Assembly: GCF_013425765.1 (NCBI RefSeq)
Contig: NZ_JACCJZ010000001.1
Location: forward strand, 1 to 64,000
Source: Luteimonas deserti
GTDB taxonomy: Bacteria > Pseudomonadota > Gammaproteobacteria > Xanthomonadales > Xanthomonadaceae
Direction: 5' to 3'
DNA length: 64,000 nucleotides
Made by a program: the position numbers and the translations under genes. Shown in pieces: positions 17,790 to 27,436 of this stretch. The notes below the pieces were generated by a model. It did no database searches. It saw only the letters and a program-made list of their open reading frames with translations, and had not been told where the DNA came from. Position 1 is the stretch's first letter. Each line of letters starts with the position of its first letter.

Positions 17790-20528
17790 TCAATGCGCCT
17801 CGTCCCAGTTGTCACCGATGCCGCTGTCGACCACCAGCGGAACTCTGAGTTCCGCGGCCGCCGTCATGCGTGCGACGACTTCGGTCAGCAGAACATCGAC
17901 GAAGTCCGCGTCCGTCTCGAACACCAGTTCGTCGTGCACCTGCAGGATCATCCTGGCCCTGTCCGCCTGTCCCGCGAGCCAATGGTCGATGTCGATCATG
18001 GCGCGCTTGATGATGTCGGCCGCGGTGCCCTGCATCGGCGCATTGATCGCCGCACGCTCGGCGCCGGCCCGCTGCGAGGCGTTGCCTTTCTGGATGAAAT
18101 CGAGCGTGAGCCTCCGGCCGAACACGGTTTCGACGAAGCCGGTCTCGCGCGCCTGCTGGCGCGTCCGGTCCATGAAATCGCGCACGCCCGGGTAGCGCGA
18201 GAAGTACAGCGCGATGTAGTCCTGCGCCTCACCCCGGCCGATCCCGAGGTTGCGCGCCAGACCGAACGCGCTCATGCCGTACATCAGGCCGAAATTGATG
18301 GCCTTGGCGGCGCGTCGCTCGTTGCCGGTAACCTCGTCGAGCGGCCGCGCGAAGACTTCGGCAGCCGTCGCGCGATGCACGTCGACGCCGCTTTCGAACG
18401 CCCCGATCAGGCCGGCATCGCCGGAGAGGTGCGCCATGATCCGGAGTTCGATCTGCGAATAGTCGCAGGCCACCAGCTTGCGCCCCGGCGGCGCCACGAA
18501 GGCACGCCGGATACGACGGCCGTCCTCGGTACGGATCGGGATGTTCTGCAGATTGGGGTCGGACGACGACAGGCGCCCGGTGGCGGCCCCCGCCTGGTGG
18601 TAACTGGTGTGCACGCGACCGGTGTCGGGATTGATCATCTCCGGCAGCTTGTCGGTGTAGGTGCCGCGCAGCTTGGCGAGACTGCGGTAGTCGAGGATCA
18701 CCCGCGGCAGCTCGTGCTGGTCGGCGATCGCCTCGAGCGCTTCCTCGTTGGCACTGGGCTGGCCCTTGGGCGTCTTGACGAGGGCGGGCAGCCCCAGCTC
18801 CTCGAACAGCAGTGCACACACCTGCTTGGGCGAGTCGAGGTTGAAGCTGCGTCCCGCCAGTTCGGTGGCCGTCTGCTGCGCGGCCAGCATCCGTCGCGAA
18901 AGGTCCGCACTCTGGCGACGCAGCTCGTCGACGTCGACCATGACGCCATTGGCCTCCACGCGGGCCAGCACCGGCACGAGCGGGATCTCGATCTCGCGGT
19001 AGACCCGTTCGATCGCAGGTTCCGCCGCCACGCGCGCGCCCAGCACGCGGTGCAGGCGCAGGGTGATGTCGGCATCCTCGGCGGCGTAGCGCGTGGCATC
19101 GTCGATCGCGACCTGGGCGAACGAGATCTGCTTGGCCCCCTTTCCCGCAACCTGCTCGAACGTGATCGTCTCGATGCCGAGGTGCCGGCGCGCGAGCGCG
19201 TCTATGTCGTGGCGCGCGATCCCCGCATCGAGCACGAAGCTCTCCAGCAGCGTGTCGTCCGCGTAACCCTGCACGTCCACGCCGTGACGTCGCAGGACGT
19301 GCAGGTCGTACTTGCCGTGCTGGCCCAGCTTGCGCCGCGCAGGATCCTCCAGCAGCGGACGCAGCGCATCGAGCACACGGTCGCGGTCGAGCTGGGCGGG
19401 GGCGCCCGGATACACGTGTCCCAGCGGGATGTAGGCCGCGCGGCCAGGCTCCACCGCCAGGCTCAGGCCGACGAGACCGGAGCGCATCGCGTCCAGAGCG
19501 TCGGTCTCGGTGTCGAATGCGAACTCGTCGGCGGCCCGCAGCCGGGCGATCCACGCGTCGAGCCGGTCGGCGGTGAGCACGGTCTCGTATTCGCCGGGGC
19601 CGGTGAGGACGGGATCGAGCGAAGCCGGGGCCAGGGGCGCGCTGGCGAGCTCCGGCACGGGCGTGCGGGGGCCGGGCCCGGCCCCCGCCTCGAGATCGCG
19701 CAGGGCCTGGGTGAAGCCGTAGCGCGCGTAGAGCACGCGCAGGCGCTCCGCATCGCAGGGGCGCAGCACCAGCGTGTCGGGCCCGCCGTCGAGCGGCACG
19801 TCGATGCGGATCGTCGCCAGCGTGCGGCTGAGCGGCAGTTGCTCCAGCACCTCGCGCAGGTTGTCGCCGATCTTGCCCTTGATTCCCGATGCCGCGGCGA
19901 TCACGCCGTCGAGCGATTCGTACTCCGCCAGCCACTTGGCCGCGGTCTTGGGGCCGCACTTGGCGACGCCGGGAATGTTGTCGATGCTGTCGCCCATCAG
20001 CGCGAGCATGTCGACGATCTGGTCCGGGCGGACGCCGAACTTCTCCAGCACCGCGGCCTCGCTGTCGAGACGGCTGCCGCTCATGGTGTTGACGAGCGCG
20101 ATGCCGGGCCGCACCAGCTGGGCGAAATCCTTGTCGCCGGTCGAGATGGTGACGGCGATGCCGGCCTCGCCGGCCTGCACGGCGAGGGTGCCGATCACGT
20201 CGTCCGCCTCCACCCCGGCGACCCGCAGGATGGGGAAACCGAGGGCCTCGACGATCGCGCACATCGGCTCGACCTGCGCGCGCAGCTCGTCGGGCATCGG
20301 CGGTCGGTTGGCCTTGTAGGCGGGATACAGATCGTCGCGGAACGTGCGCCCCGGCGCATCGACCACGAAGGCCGCATAGTCAGGAGCCTCCTTGAGCGTG
20401 GCCCGCAGCATGTTGACCACGCCGAACAGCGCGCCGGTCGGCTCGCCCTGCGCGTTGGACAGCGGTGGCAGCGCATGGAAGGCGCGGTAGAGGTAGGAGG
20501 ATCCGTCGATCAGGACTAGGCGTGTCAT
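17790..20528 (-). CDS. polA: DNA polymerase I
   Basis: 912 residues; DNA repair and Okazaki-fragment processing. All three domains are present. The 5'-3' exonuclease (residues 1-~290) has LVLIDGSSYLYRAFHA and SGDKDFAQLV. The 3'-5' exonuclease has FDTETDAL, with D and E of the proofreading site intact. The polymerase domain has motif A DYSQIELRIMAHLSGD, motif B RRAAKAINFGLMYGMSAFG and motif C QVHDELVFE. The ATG at 20528 begins MTRLVLIDGSSYLYRAF, the standard N-terminus. The gene is followed on the same strand by the sX13-like RNA. Confidence 0.98.
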   Translation of the reverse strand: MTRLVLIDGSSYLYRAFHALPPLSNAQGEPTGALFGVVNMLRATLKEAPDYAAFVVDAPGRTFRDDLYPAYKANRPPMPDELRAQVEPMCAIVEALGFPILRVAGVEADDVIGTLAVQAGEAGIAVTISTGDKDFAQLVRPGIALVNTMSGSRLDSEAAVLEKFGVRPDQIVDMLALMGDSIDNIPGVAKCGPKTAAKWLAEYESLDGVIAAASGIKGKIGDNLREVLEQLPLSRTLATIRIDVPLDGGPDTLVLRPCDAERLRVLYARYGFTQALRDLEAGAGPGPRTPVPELASAPLAPASLDPVLTGPGEYETVLTADRLDAWIARLRAADEFAFDTETDALDAMRSGLVGLSLAVEPGRAAYIPLGHVYPGAPAQLDRDRVLDALRPLLEDPARRKLGQHGKYDLHVLRRHGVDVQGYADDTLLESFVLDAGIARHDIDALARRHLGIETITFEQVAGKGAKQISFAQVAIDDATRYAAEDADITLRLHRVLGARVAAEPAIERVYREIEIPLVPVLARVEANGVMVDVDELRRQSADLSRRMLAAQQTATELAGRSFNLDSPKQVCALLFEELGLPALVKTPKGQPSANEEALEAIADQHELPRVILDYRSLAKLRGTYTDKLPEMINPDTGRVHTSYHQAGAATGRLSSSDPNLQNIPIRTEDGRRIRRAFVAPPGRKLVACDYSQIELRIMAHLSGDAGLIGAFESGVDVHRATAAEVFARPLDEVTGNERRAAKAINFGLMYGMSAFGLARNLGIGRGEAQDYIALYFSRYPGVRDFMDRTRQQARETGFVETVFGRRLTLDFIQKGNASQRAGAERAAINAPMQGTAADIIKRAMIDIDHWLAGQADRARMILQVHDELVFETDADFVDVLLTEVVARMTAAAELRVPLVVDSGIGDNWDEAH

Positions 20529-20656
20529 CGGTCGATTCTAACGCCGCGCTCCCGTCCACCCTCGCCCCGGGTGAGCGGCGGCACCGGAACGCCCGCGTGC
20601 ACGGCGTCCTTCCGTCGCCGGTCGCATACTGACGGCCCGCTCGCAGGAGTTCCGCC

Positions 20657-20953
20657 ATGTCCGCCCCGCGCACCGCCTTCATCGCCGCCGCCCTGCTGTG
20701 CCTGTCCGCCTGCGCGACCACCGGCGATGGCGTCTGGCCCGAAGGGATTCCGGCCGACGCCGTCGAAACAACCCGCACCGAAGCGAACGGCGACCGCATC
20801 ACGGAGTTCCGCGTGGCCGGGCAGCTGCGCGCGGTCCGGGTGACGCCGTCGCGCGGGCCGACCTACTACATCTACGACCGCGACGCCGACGGCAGCGTGG
20901 ACCGCGATCGCGACAGCGTGCCGCAGACCTACTTCAAGCTCTTCGGCTGGTAG
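20657..20953 (+). CDS. DUF2782-like lipoprotein
   Basis: 98-residue predicted outer-membrane or periplasmic lipoprotein. The signal peptide ends in the lipobox LSAC (Cys19). The body (GQLRAVRVTPSRGPTYYIYD, then SVPQTYFKLFGW at the C-terminus) matches the DUF2782 pattern, a small family commonly found beside polA in xanthomonads and pseudomonads. Function unknown. The ATG at 20657 has AGGAG 7 nt upstream, and a CATACT -10-like element lies at 20625. The oxidoreductase gene follows after 9 bp, so they probably share a transcript. Confidence 0.78.
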   Translation: MSAPRTAFIAAALLCLSACATTGDGVWPEGIPADAVETTRTEANGDRITEFRVAGQLRAVRVTPSRGPTYYIYDRDADGSVDRDRDSVPQTYFKLFGW

Positions 20954-20962
20954 GCGCCGCCG

Positions 20963-22003
20963 GTGACGCGCGCCTTGCAGGTGGCGCTGGTGGGTTACGG
21001 GCTCGCGGGCCGCGTGTTCCATGCCCCGCTGATCGCGGCCGTCGACGGGCTGCAGCTGCGCACCGTGGTCTCCAGCGATCCCGGGCGCGTGCACGCCGAC
21101 CTCCCGGAGGTCGCGGTGAGCGACGATCCGCACGCCGCCTTCGCCGATCCGGCGATCGACCTCGTCGTACTGGCCACGCCCAATGCCACGCATGCGTCCC
21201 TGGCGATCGCCGCGCTGCGCGCCGGACGTCACGTGGTGGTGGACAAGCCGCTGGCCGTCGACCTCGCCGAAGCCGACCTCGTGCTTGCTGCGGCCGGCCA
21301 GGCGGGACGCGTTCTCAGCGTATTCCACAACCGGCGCTGGGATGCCGACTTCCTCGCCCTCCGCGCCCTGGTCGAGGCCGGCACGCTGGGCACGCTGGCG
21401 GAGGTGCATTCGCACTTCGACCGGTTCCGGCCCGCGGTGCCGGACCGCTGGCGCGAGCGCGCGGGCGCCGGTGCGGGCCTCTGGCTGGATCTCGGCCCGC
21501 ACCTGGTGGATCAGATGCTGCAGCTGTTCGGCCTGCCGGATGCGGTGCAGGCCGACATCGGCATGCAGCGCACCGGCGCCGAGGTCGACGACTGGTTCCA
21601 TGTGGTCCTGCGTTTCGGACGCCTGCGCGCGGTGCTGCACGCCGGCGCGCTGGTGCCGGGGGCCGGCCTGCGCTTCGCGGTGCACGGCACCGGCGGCAGC
21701 TGGTTCAAGTCGGGACTCGACCCTCAAGAGGCCAGCCTGCGCGCGGGCAGCCGCCCCGGCGACCCCGGCTGGGGCGTGGACCCGGCCCCCGGCCACCTGC
21801 TGCAGGTGCACGCGGGCGGCGTGGTGGAGACACCCTCACCCGCCCCCACAGGCGACTGGCGACGCTATTACGCCGGGGTGCGCACGGCCCTGCTCGACGG
21901 CACGCCGCCGCCGGTAACCGCCGACGAAGCCCACGCGGTGATGCGCGTGCTGCAGGCCGGCATCGAGAGCGCGGCGACCGGCCGGGTGGTGCCGCTGCGC
22001 TGA
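20963..22003 (+). CDS. Gfo/Idh/MocA family oxidoreductase
   Basis: 346 residues, GTG start. The N-terminal Rossmann fold has VALVGYGLAGRVFHAP and the EKP-like motif VDKPLAVD near residue 95; the C-terminal substrate domain follows (FDRFRP, GLWLDLGPHLVDQMLQLFG). The family oxidises or reduces sugars, cyclitols or related compounds with NAD(P). The sequence is closest in pattern to the YdgJ-type branch (FHNRRWDADF). The substrate cannot be read from the sequence. It follows the DUF2782-like gene by 9 bp. Confidence 0.87.
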   Translation: MTRALQVALVGYGLAGRVFHAPLIAAVDGLQLRTVVSSDPGRVHADLPEVAVSDDPHAAFADPAIDLVVLATPNATHASLAIAALRAGRHVVVDKPLAVDLAEADLVLAAAGQAGRVLSVFHNRRWDADFLALRALVEAGTLGTLAEVHSHFDRFRPAVPDRWRERAGAGAGLWLDLGPHLVDQMLQLFGLPDAVQADIGMQRTGAEVDDWFHVVLRFGRLRAVLHAGALVPGAGLRFAVHGTGGSWFKSGLDPQEASLRAGSRPGDPGWGVDPAPGHLLQVHAGGVVETPSPAPTGDWRRYYAGVRTALLDGTPPPVTADEAHAVMRVLQAGIESAATGRVVPLR

Positions 22004-22032
22004 GCGGCCCGCCGGCGGCGCCGCTGCCCCTG

Positions 22033-24105
22033 TCATTCCGCCAGCAGCTCCTCGACCAGCGTATCGGCGGCGTACACCGACTTCAGTGCCTCGACGATCG
22101 CTGCACTGTGCACCGAGACCGTACGGTTGAGGCGCGGGTCGTACCAGAAATTGCCGCCCAGCGAATGGATGTTGCCGTCGAAGGCCAGGCCGACCACGCG
22201 CGCGTCGCGATTGATCACCGGGCTGCCCGAATTGCCGCCGATGATGTCGTTGGTGCTGACGAAGTTGAAACGCGTCGTCTTGTCGACGGTGCCCTCGGCC
22301 TCGAGCCAGCGCGGGGTCAAGGCGTAGGGCTTGGCGCCCGTGGCCCGCGCGTACAGACCGCCGATCTCGGTGAAGGGCGGGATCTCGCGCCCGCCTTCCT
22401 GCCAGCCGGCGACGTCCCCGTAGGACAGGCGCAGGGTGAAGGTCGCATCGGGGTAGACCGTGGTGCCCAGGGTGTCGAACCGCGCCTTGGCGATCTGCTG
22501 CGCCGCGCGGGACTCGACCGCCGCGACTTCCGATTCCTGGCGCGCGCGCACCGCGCGGGCCGGTGCATCGATCGCGCGGGCCAGACGCAGCAGCGGGTCG
22601 TCGGACGCGGACACGGCCGCCGCCCCGCCCGCCCACAGGCGCTCGCGTTCGGCCACGTCGGCCAGGCGGGTGCCTTCGACCAGCGCCTTCGCCACCTGGG
22701 CGGGGGACCGTGCGCCGAGCACCTGCCCGACCACCGGATCGTCGGTGCCGAGCAGTTCGCGAAGCTTGGTGAGCGACCAGGTCAGCTTGGCGATCTCGAA
22801 TTCCGGATACAGCGGTGCACTGCTCATCAGGGTCTGGCGCAGGCGCCCCTGGCCGGCGTCCTGGTACTCGGGCAGACGCGCATCGCTGGGCTTCGCACGC
22901 TCGTCGCCGGCACGCAGCAGCGTGCGCGCGATCGAGAACAGCCGGCTGTCGAAGCCGCGCCCCTGCTCCAGCAGCATGTAGGGCACGGCGAGCTCGCGCG
23001 CCAGCGGTTGCACCGCGGCGACCGCGTCCCAGGGCGCTGCATCGGCACGCGCACGCAAGCGCGCTTGTTCCTCGCGCTTGCCGGCGAATACCGCCGGATC
23101 GAGCAGCGCCTGCAGCTGCCCGCGCACGACCTTGTAGCTGTTGTCGGTGAAGGTGAGGTCCGACTGCGCCTGCCGCGCCGCTTCCGGGTCGCGGCGGCCG
23201 TATTCGCCGAGCATCGCGCGGCGCTCGGCCAGCCAGAGCAGGGTGTTGATCAGCGTCGCATCGCGCACGGTTTCCAGCTGCGCGACGGTGAGCTGACGCT
23301 GGGTGCGCCCCGGATGTCCGGTCACCATCACCAGTTCCCCGGGCTCGGCACCGGCCGGTTCGAGCCTGAAGTGGTTGGCGACCTGCGCCGGCTCGCCGTT
23401 CTCGTAGGCGCGCAGCAGCGCTGCGTCGAGGTTGTAGCGCGGAAAGTTGAAATTGTCCGGGTCGCCGCCGAAGAAGCCGATGTCGTATTCGGGCGTGAAC
23501 ACCATCCGCACATCGGAATAGCGGTGATAGCGGTACAGGTGCTGACGCCCGCCGTTGTACAGCTCGACCACGTCGCAGCGCGTGGTGGCCGCGGCGTCGC
23601 CGACGCACTCCGATTCGATCCGGCCCTTCTCGGCGTTGCGCGCCTCGATGAAGGCCTGGCCGCTGCGGCCATCGGTGGCGCCGGCGATGCGACCGGTGAC
23701 GTCGGTGATCTCGCGCAGCACGTTGAGCTCTTCGGCCGGGCACTGGAGTTCCTCGCCCCGGGTGCGGGCCACGAAGCCGTCGTTCTGAAGATCCCGCTGC
23801 GCCGAAGACAATCCCTGGACGCATCCCACCACGCAGTGGGCATTGGTCAGCACCAGCCCGTCGGGCGACACGAACGAACCCGAGCATCCTCCCGCCAGGC
23901 GGACCGAGGCCTGCATCGCATGGTCCACCCAGGCCTGGTCCGGCGCGAACCCGTATTGCTGCTGCAGCGCCGTGCGCGGCAGGTTGTCGAGCGTCCACAT
24001 GCCCTCGGCCGCATGTGCGGACGCCAGGCTGGCCAGGCCACCGCCCAGAGCGGCAGCGAGCATCGAAAGGCGCGCGTGACGCGCGAGAGGAAGGCGGAGC
24101 GACAT
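22033..24105 (-). CDS. S46 family dipeptidyl-peptidase (DPP7-like)
   Basis: 690 residues with a signal peptide cleaved after AHA (EGMWTLDNLPR starts the mature protein, the family hallmark). A chymotrypsin-fold serine exopeptidase of the periplasm or outer membrane that removes dipeptides. Triad residues: His90 in VLTNAHC, an Asp in YDIGFFGGDPDNF, and Ser626 in GGNSGSPV. The residue 18 positions after the Ser is Gly (AFDGN). In family S46 Gly at this place goes with DPP7 specificity (hydrophobic P1), and Arg with the acidic-specific DPP11. It is convergent with the oxidoreductase gene and probably works with the two S9 peptidases in peptide feeding. Confidence 0.92.
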   Translation of the reverse strand: MSLRLPLARHARLSMLAAALGGGLASLASAHAAEGMWTLDNLPRTALQQQYGFAPDQAWVDHAMQASVRLAGGCSGSFVSPDGLVLTNAHCVVGCVQGLSSAQRDLQNDGFVARTRGEELQCPAEELNVLREITDVTGRIAGATDGRSGQAFIEARNAEKGRIESECVGDAAATTRCDVVELYNGGRQHLYRYHRYSDVRMVFTPEYDIGFFGGDPDNFNFPRYNLDAALLRAYENGEPAQVANHFRLEPAGAEPGELVMVTGHPGRTQRQLTVAQLETVRDATLINTLLWLAERRAMLGEYGRRDPEAARQAQSDLTFTDNSYKVVRGQLQALLDPAVFAGKREEQARLRARADAAPWDAVAAVQPLARELAVPYMLLEQGRGFDSRLFSIARTLLRAGDERAKPSDARLPEYQDAGQGRLRQTLMSSAPLYPEFEIAKLTWSLTKLRELLGTDDPVVGQVLGARSPAQVAKALVEGTRLADVAERERLWAGGAAAVSASDDPLLRLARAIDAPARAVRARQESEVAAVESRAAQQIAKARFDTLGTTVYPDATFTLRLSYGDVAGWQEGGREIPPFTEIGGLYARATGAKPYALTPRWLEAEGTVDKTTRFNFVSTNDIIGGNSGSPVINRDARVVGLAFDGNIHSLGGNFWYDPRLNRTVSVHSAAIVEALKSVYAADTLVEELLAE

Positions 24106-24263
24106 GCGGACACCTCGTCAGGACCGGCCCCACGCCGGAAGCCCGACAGGGTAATCGGCGCCGCGCCGTCCGGCACGGGTGGAAGGTCACAGGGCGGGGC
24201 CGGCGCCGCATTCACGCCCAGCGGTTAGGATGATCCGCCCCTGGAGCGCCTTGCGAGGATCCG

Positions 24264-24509
24264 ATGCCCGATTCAGAACGTCGACGCCTGCAGGCCCCGG
24301 ACCCTGCCAGCCAGCGTACCGGCCTGACCCCGGCGCAGCACGCCGCCATCGCCACACTGGAACAGCTCGGCTGGTCGCTGCAGTTCGTGCGCCGACCGAT
24401 GTTCCGGGACCCGGTGCCGGTGCTGTTCCAGAAGGGCGGCGAACGCTGGATCGCGGTCGAAGGCGACGGCCGCCTGGACGAGAACCCGGACTTCGCCATC
24501 CGCGAATGA
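24264..24509 (+). CDS. conserved hypothetical small protein
   Basis: 81 residues, ATG at 24264. No signal or membrane segment. The body TPAQHAAIATLEQLGWSLQF then FVRRPMFRDPVPVLFQ and ERWIAVEGDGRLDENP has the look of a compact cytosolic domain also seen in small proteins of pseudomonads and xanthomonads; I cannot assign a function. A TAGGAT -10-like hexamer is at 24226-24231. The gene stands alone, divergent from the S46 peptidase gene. Confidence 0.7.
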   Translation: MPDSERRRLQAPDPASQRTGLTPAQHAAIATLEQLGWSLQFVRRPMFRDPVPVLFQKGGERWIAVEGDGRLDENPDFAIRE

Positions 24510-24594
24510 ATCCGCCGCCGCCGTGATGTGAATGCGCGTCGCCCTCACATCGCCCCGGCTAGGCTCGCGCGGAATCCACCGCCGGAGCTGTCCG

Positions 24595-24774
24595 ATGTCC
24601 TCCTTCACCCTCTATCTCGTCGGCATGCTGATCCTCATCGGCGGCCTCGCCTACGGCGCCCACCTCGCCGGCCTTGCACCCCAGTGGATCGCGGTGGGCG
24701 TGGTGGTCCTCCTCGGCCTCGGGATCGTCAAGGCGGTGGCCCGCACCCGTCGGCCGGATCCGCCGGCGCACTGA
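24595..24774 (+). CDS. small two-helix membrane protein
   Basis: 59 residues, ATG at 24595 with GGAG 8 nt upstream. Two hydrophobic helices (LYLVGMLILIGGLAYGAHLAG and WIAVGVVVLLGLGIVKAV, the first given here over the window 24607-24669) are followed by a short basic tail. No homologue is recognised with confidence; such small inner-membrane proteins are common in the group. Confidence 0.6.
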   Translation: MSSFTLYLVGMLILIGGLAYGAHLAGLAPQWIAVGVVVLLGLGIVKAVARTRRPDPPAH

Positions 24775-24871
24775 GCACCCACGCGCGATGCGCGCCGGTC
24801 ACCGGCCGGGCACTGCCCGGATCCGGACACGATGCCCCGATGACGTGTGCGGGTGAGGTGGTCTCCGTCGT

Positions 24872-24905
24872 CCCGTCGCGGTATGCCGGATGCACCCGCG
24901 ACGGG
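24872..24905 (-). other. hairpin downstream of uvrD
   Basis: A 10-bp inverted repeat CCCGTCGCGG/CCGCGACGGG with a 14-nt loop begins 29 bp after the uvrD stop. There is no U-tract; it may be a stabilising or Rho-assisted end. Confidence 0.35.
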
Positions 24906-24934
24906 CCCTCGCATCCGCGCGCAGACGGCGCGGC

Positions 24935-27130
24935 TCAGGCCGGCTGCAGGTTCGCGTAGGCCAGCACCAGCCATTTCGCACCGCCATCGTCGAAGTTGAC
25001 CTGGACGCGCGCATGCGCGCCGTCGCCTTCGATGTCGATCACGGTGCCCGCCCCGAACTTGGCGTGGGTCACGTTCTGCCCCAGGCCCACCCCGACCGAC
25101 GACGCGAGGCTGGCGTGGCCGTAGTCCGGCCGCTGGCGCTGCGGGAACGATGCACGGGCTGCGGGCGCCTTGGGGCGGATCTCGCGCAGCAGCGCCGGCG
25201 GAATCTCGCGCAGGAAGCGCGACGGTACGCTGAACATATCCTGGCCGTGCAGCCGGCGGGCCTCGGCATAGGTCAGCACCAGGGTCTGCCGTGCGCGGGT
25301 GATGCCCACGTAGGCGAGCCGCCGCTCCTCCTCCAGCCGCCCGCTTTCTTCCGCGGTACGCGCGCTGGGGAACAGGCCCTCTTCGAGCCCGACGAGGAAC
25401 ACCAGCGGAAACTCGAGCCCCTTGGCGCTGTGCAGCGTCATCAGCTGCACGCCATCCTCGCCGGCCTGGGCCTGGCCTTCGCCGGCTTCGAGCGAGGCGT
25501 AGGCGAGAAACGCCACGAGCTCGGTCAGCTGCGCACTCTCCTCGTCGTCGCCGCGCACGAAACGCGACGCCACCGACACCAGCTCGTCGAGGTTCTCCAC
25601 CCGCGAATCGACGCTGCCCTTGGATTCGTTGGCGTAGTGCACCCGCAGATTGGAGCGGGCCAGCACGTGATCGATCTTGTCCTTGAGCGGCAACTCGGCC
25701 GTCTCGACGCCCAGTGCGTCGATCAGTTGCGCGAACGCCGCGAGCGCATTGCGGGCGCGGCCGGCGAGCGTGTCGCCCCGGGCGCTGCGGATCGCCGCTT
25801 CCCACAGCGGGATGCCGTGCTCGCGCGCGCTGCGGCGCACCTCGTCGAGCGTGCGCTCGCCGATTCCACGCGGCGGCGTATTGACCGCGCGCTCGAACGC
25901 CGCATCGTCGTCGCGGTTGGCCACCAGACGCAGATAGGCCAGCGTGTCCTTGATCTCCGCGCGCTCGAAGAAGCGGACGCCGCCGTAGACCCGGTACGGC
26001 ACCTGCTCGGCGACCAGCTGTTCTTCCATCGCACGGGACTGGGCATTGCTGCGGTAGAGGATGGCGATGTCGCCGTGCGAGCCGCCGTCGCGCACCCACT
26101 GCAGCGCGCGCTCGACCACGTAGCGCGCTTCGTCGATCTCGTTGTAGGCCGCGTAGAGGTCGATCGGGTCACCCTCGCCGCTGTCGGTCCACAACTGCTT
26201 GCCGAGGCGCTCGGGATTGTGCGCGATCACCGCATTGGCGGCCCCGAGAATGTTCGCGCTGGACCGGTAGTTCTGCTCCAGACGGATGGTCTGGGCGCCG
26301 GGATAGTCGGTCAGAAAGCGTTGGACGTTCTCCACCTTCGCGCCGCGCCAGCCGTAGATCGCCTGGTCGTCGTCACCGACCACGAAGACCTTGCCACCGC
26401 CGCCGTCCGGCTCGACGCCCGCGAGAACGCGCACGAAGGCGTACTGGATCGCATTGGTGTCCTGGAACTCGTCGACCAGGAGGTGCCGGAACCGGTGGCG
26501 GTAATGCGCCAGCAGGGCCGGCGTGTCGCGCAGCAACTCGTGCGCGCGCAGCAGGATCTCGGCGAAATCCACCAGCCCGGCCCGATCGCAGCGCTCCTGG
26601 TACAGCGCGTAGGCCTTGATCATCGCGCTGGACCATTCGTCGCCGCCCTCCTGGATATGCTGCGGGCGACGTCCCTCGTCCTTCTGCGCGTTGATCCACC
26701 ACGCGATCTGACGCGGCGGAAAACGCGCATCATCGAGTTCCAGCTGCTGCACGACGCGCTTGACCAGACGCAGCTGGTCGTCGCTGTCGAGGATCTGGAA
26801 GCCTTCCGGAAGCTTCGCGTCCTGCCAGTGCAGGCGCAGCAGCCGATGCGCAAGCCCGTGGAATGTGCCGATCCACGCCCCGCGCGCGCCATTGCGCAGC
26901 TGCGCGTCGACCCGGTGCCGCATTTCGGCGGCCGCCTTGTTGGTGAAGGTGACTGCGAAGATGCCGTGCGTCGGAACGCCGTACACCTCGTTGAGCCAGG
27001 CGATCCGGTGCGTGAGCACGCGGGTCTTGCCGCTTCCGGCGCCGGCCAGCACGAGATAGTGGGCATCGGGCGCGGACACGGCTTCGCGCTGGGCCGTGTT
27101 CAGGCCATCGAGCAAATGCGAGACATCCAT
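24935..27130 (-). CDS. uvrD: DNA helicase II (UvrD)
   Basis: 731 residues, superfamily 1A 3'-5' DNA helicase for nucleotide excision and mismatch repair. Motifs: LNTAQREAV (Q motif), AGAGSGKTRVLTHRIAWL (Walker A), FTNKAAAEMRHR, GTFHGLAHRLLR, LLVDEFQDTN (Walker B), VVGDDDQAIYGWRGA, RLEQNYRSS, LMTLHSAKGLEF and VGITRARQ. The C-terminus contains the GxGTVIDIEGDG Tudor-like tail (THAKFGAGTVIDIEGDG) found in UvrD/PcrA and absent from Rep, which supports UvrD. It is divergent from TonB receptor 1. Confidence 0.95.
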   Translation of the reverse strand: MDVSHLLDGLNTAQREAVSAPDAHYLVLAGAGSGKTRVLTHRIAWLNEVYGVPTHGIFAVTFTNKAAAEMRHRVDAQLRNGARGAWIGTFHGLAHRLLRLHWQDAKLPEGFQILDSDDQLRLVKRVVQQLELDDARFPPRQIAWWINAQKDEGRRPQHIQEGGDEWSSAMIKAYALYQERCDRAGLVDFAEILLRAHELLRDTPALLAHYRHRFRHLLVDEFQDTNAIQYAFVRVLAGVEPDGGGGKVFVVGDDDQAIYGWRGAKVENVQRFLTDYPGAQTIRLEQNYRSSANILGAANAVIAHNPERLGKQLWTDSGEGDPIDLYAAYNEIDEARYVVERALQWVRDGGSHGDIAILYRSNAQSRAMEEQLVAEQVPYRVYGGVRFFERAEIKDTLAYLRLVANRDDDAAFERAVNTPPRGIGERTLDEVRRSAREHGIPLWEAAIRSARGDTLAGRARNALAAFAQLIDALGVETAELPLKDKIDHVLARSNLRVHYANESKGSVDSRVENLDELVSVASRFVRGDDEESAQLTELVAFLAYASLEAGEGQAQAGEDGVQLMTLHSAKGLEFPLVFLVGLEEGLFPSARTAEESGRLEEERRLAYVGITRARQTLVLTYAEARRLHGQDMFSVPSRFLREIPPALLREIRPKAPAARASFPQRQRPDYGHASLASSVGVGLGQNVTHAKFGAGTVIDIEGDGAHARVQVNFDDGGAKWLVLAYANLQPA

Positions 27131-27356
27131 CTGCGCATTCTACGCGCGGGGCTGTCTCGGCAGGTGCGACCCGCTCGCCTGCAGTCCGTATCGAGCATGG
27201 CCGCGGGAGAAATCCAATCGATCGCGGCGTACCTGTGATGGCGTGTCTCGTCCCGGACGTGCCCGCATGTCGTTGCTGCAACGCACCAGCTTCCCGCGCT
27301 CGAACCGCGTCGCGGGCGCATCCCCGCGCACTCGCGCTGAACGAGCCGGCCTGAAA

Positions 27357-27386
27357 TTGACAGCGTTGTCAGACGCGATGTACAAG
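27357..27386 (+). promoter_or_regulatory. LacI-type operator 1 overlapping promoter of TonB receptor 1
   Basis: The 14-bp palindrome TGACAGCGTTGTCA (27358-27371) overlaps a consensus -35 TTGACA (27357-27362). A -10-like TGTACA (27379) or TACAAG (27381) follows at 16-18 bp. It is the reverse complement of the two other operators in the locus (32533 and 41893). A repressor bound here would block RNA polymerase. The 306-bp gap between uvrD and the receptor holds nothing else I can name. Confidence 0.8.
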
Positions 27387-27436
27387 CCCTCGCTCATCGT
27401 CCTTAGAGACGACACGCCAATCCCCGGGAGAGATAG

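Noticed and set aside
17709..20519. Long plus-strand open frame (936 codons) across polA
   Set aside because: Shadow of polA in high-GC DNA: its translation has no motifs, while the minus strand holds all PolI domains.
20698..24228. Long plus-strand open frame (1176 codons) across the oxidoreductase and S46 genes
   Set aside because: Overlaps two real genes in other frames/strand; composition is Arg/Ala/Gly-rich without domains.
24872..24905. Hairpin after uvrD as an intrinsic terminator
   Set aside because: No U-tract on the minus strand; kept only as an unassigned hairpin.
24890..27238. Open frame antisense to uvrD (782 codons)
   Set aside because: Antisense shadow; uvrD carries all helicase motifs.
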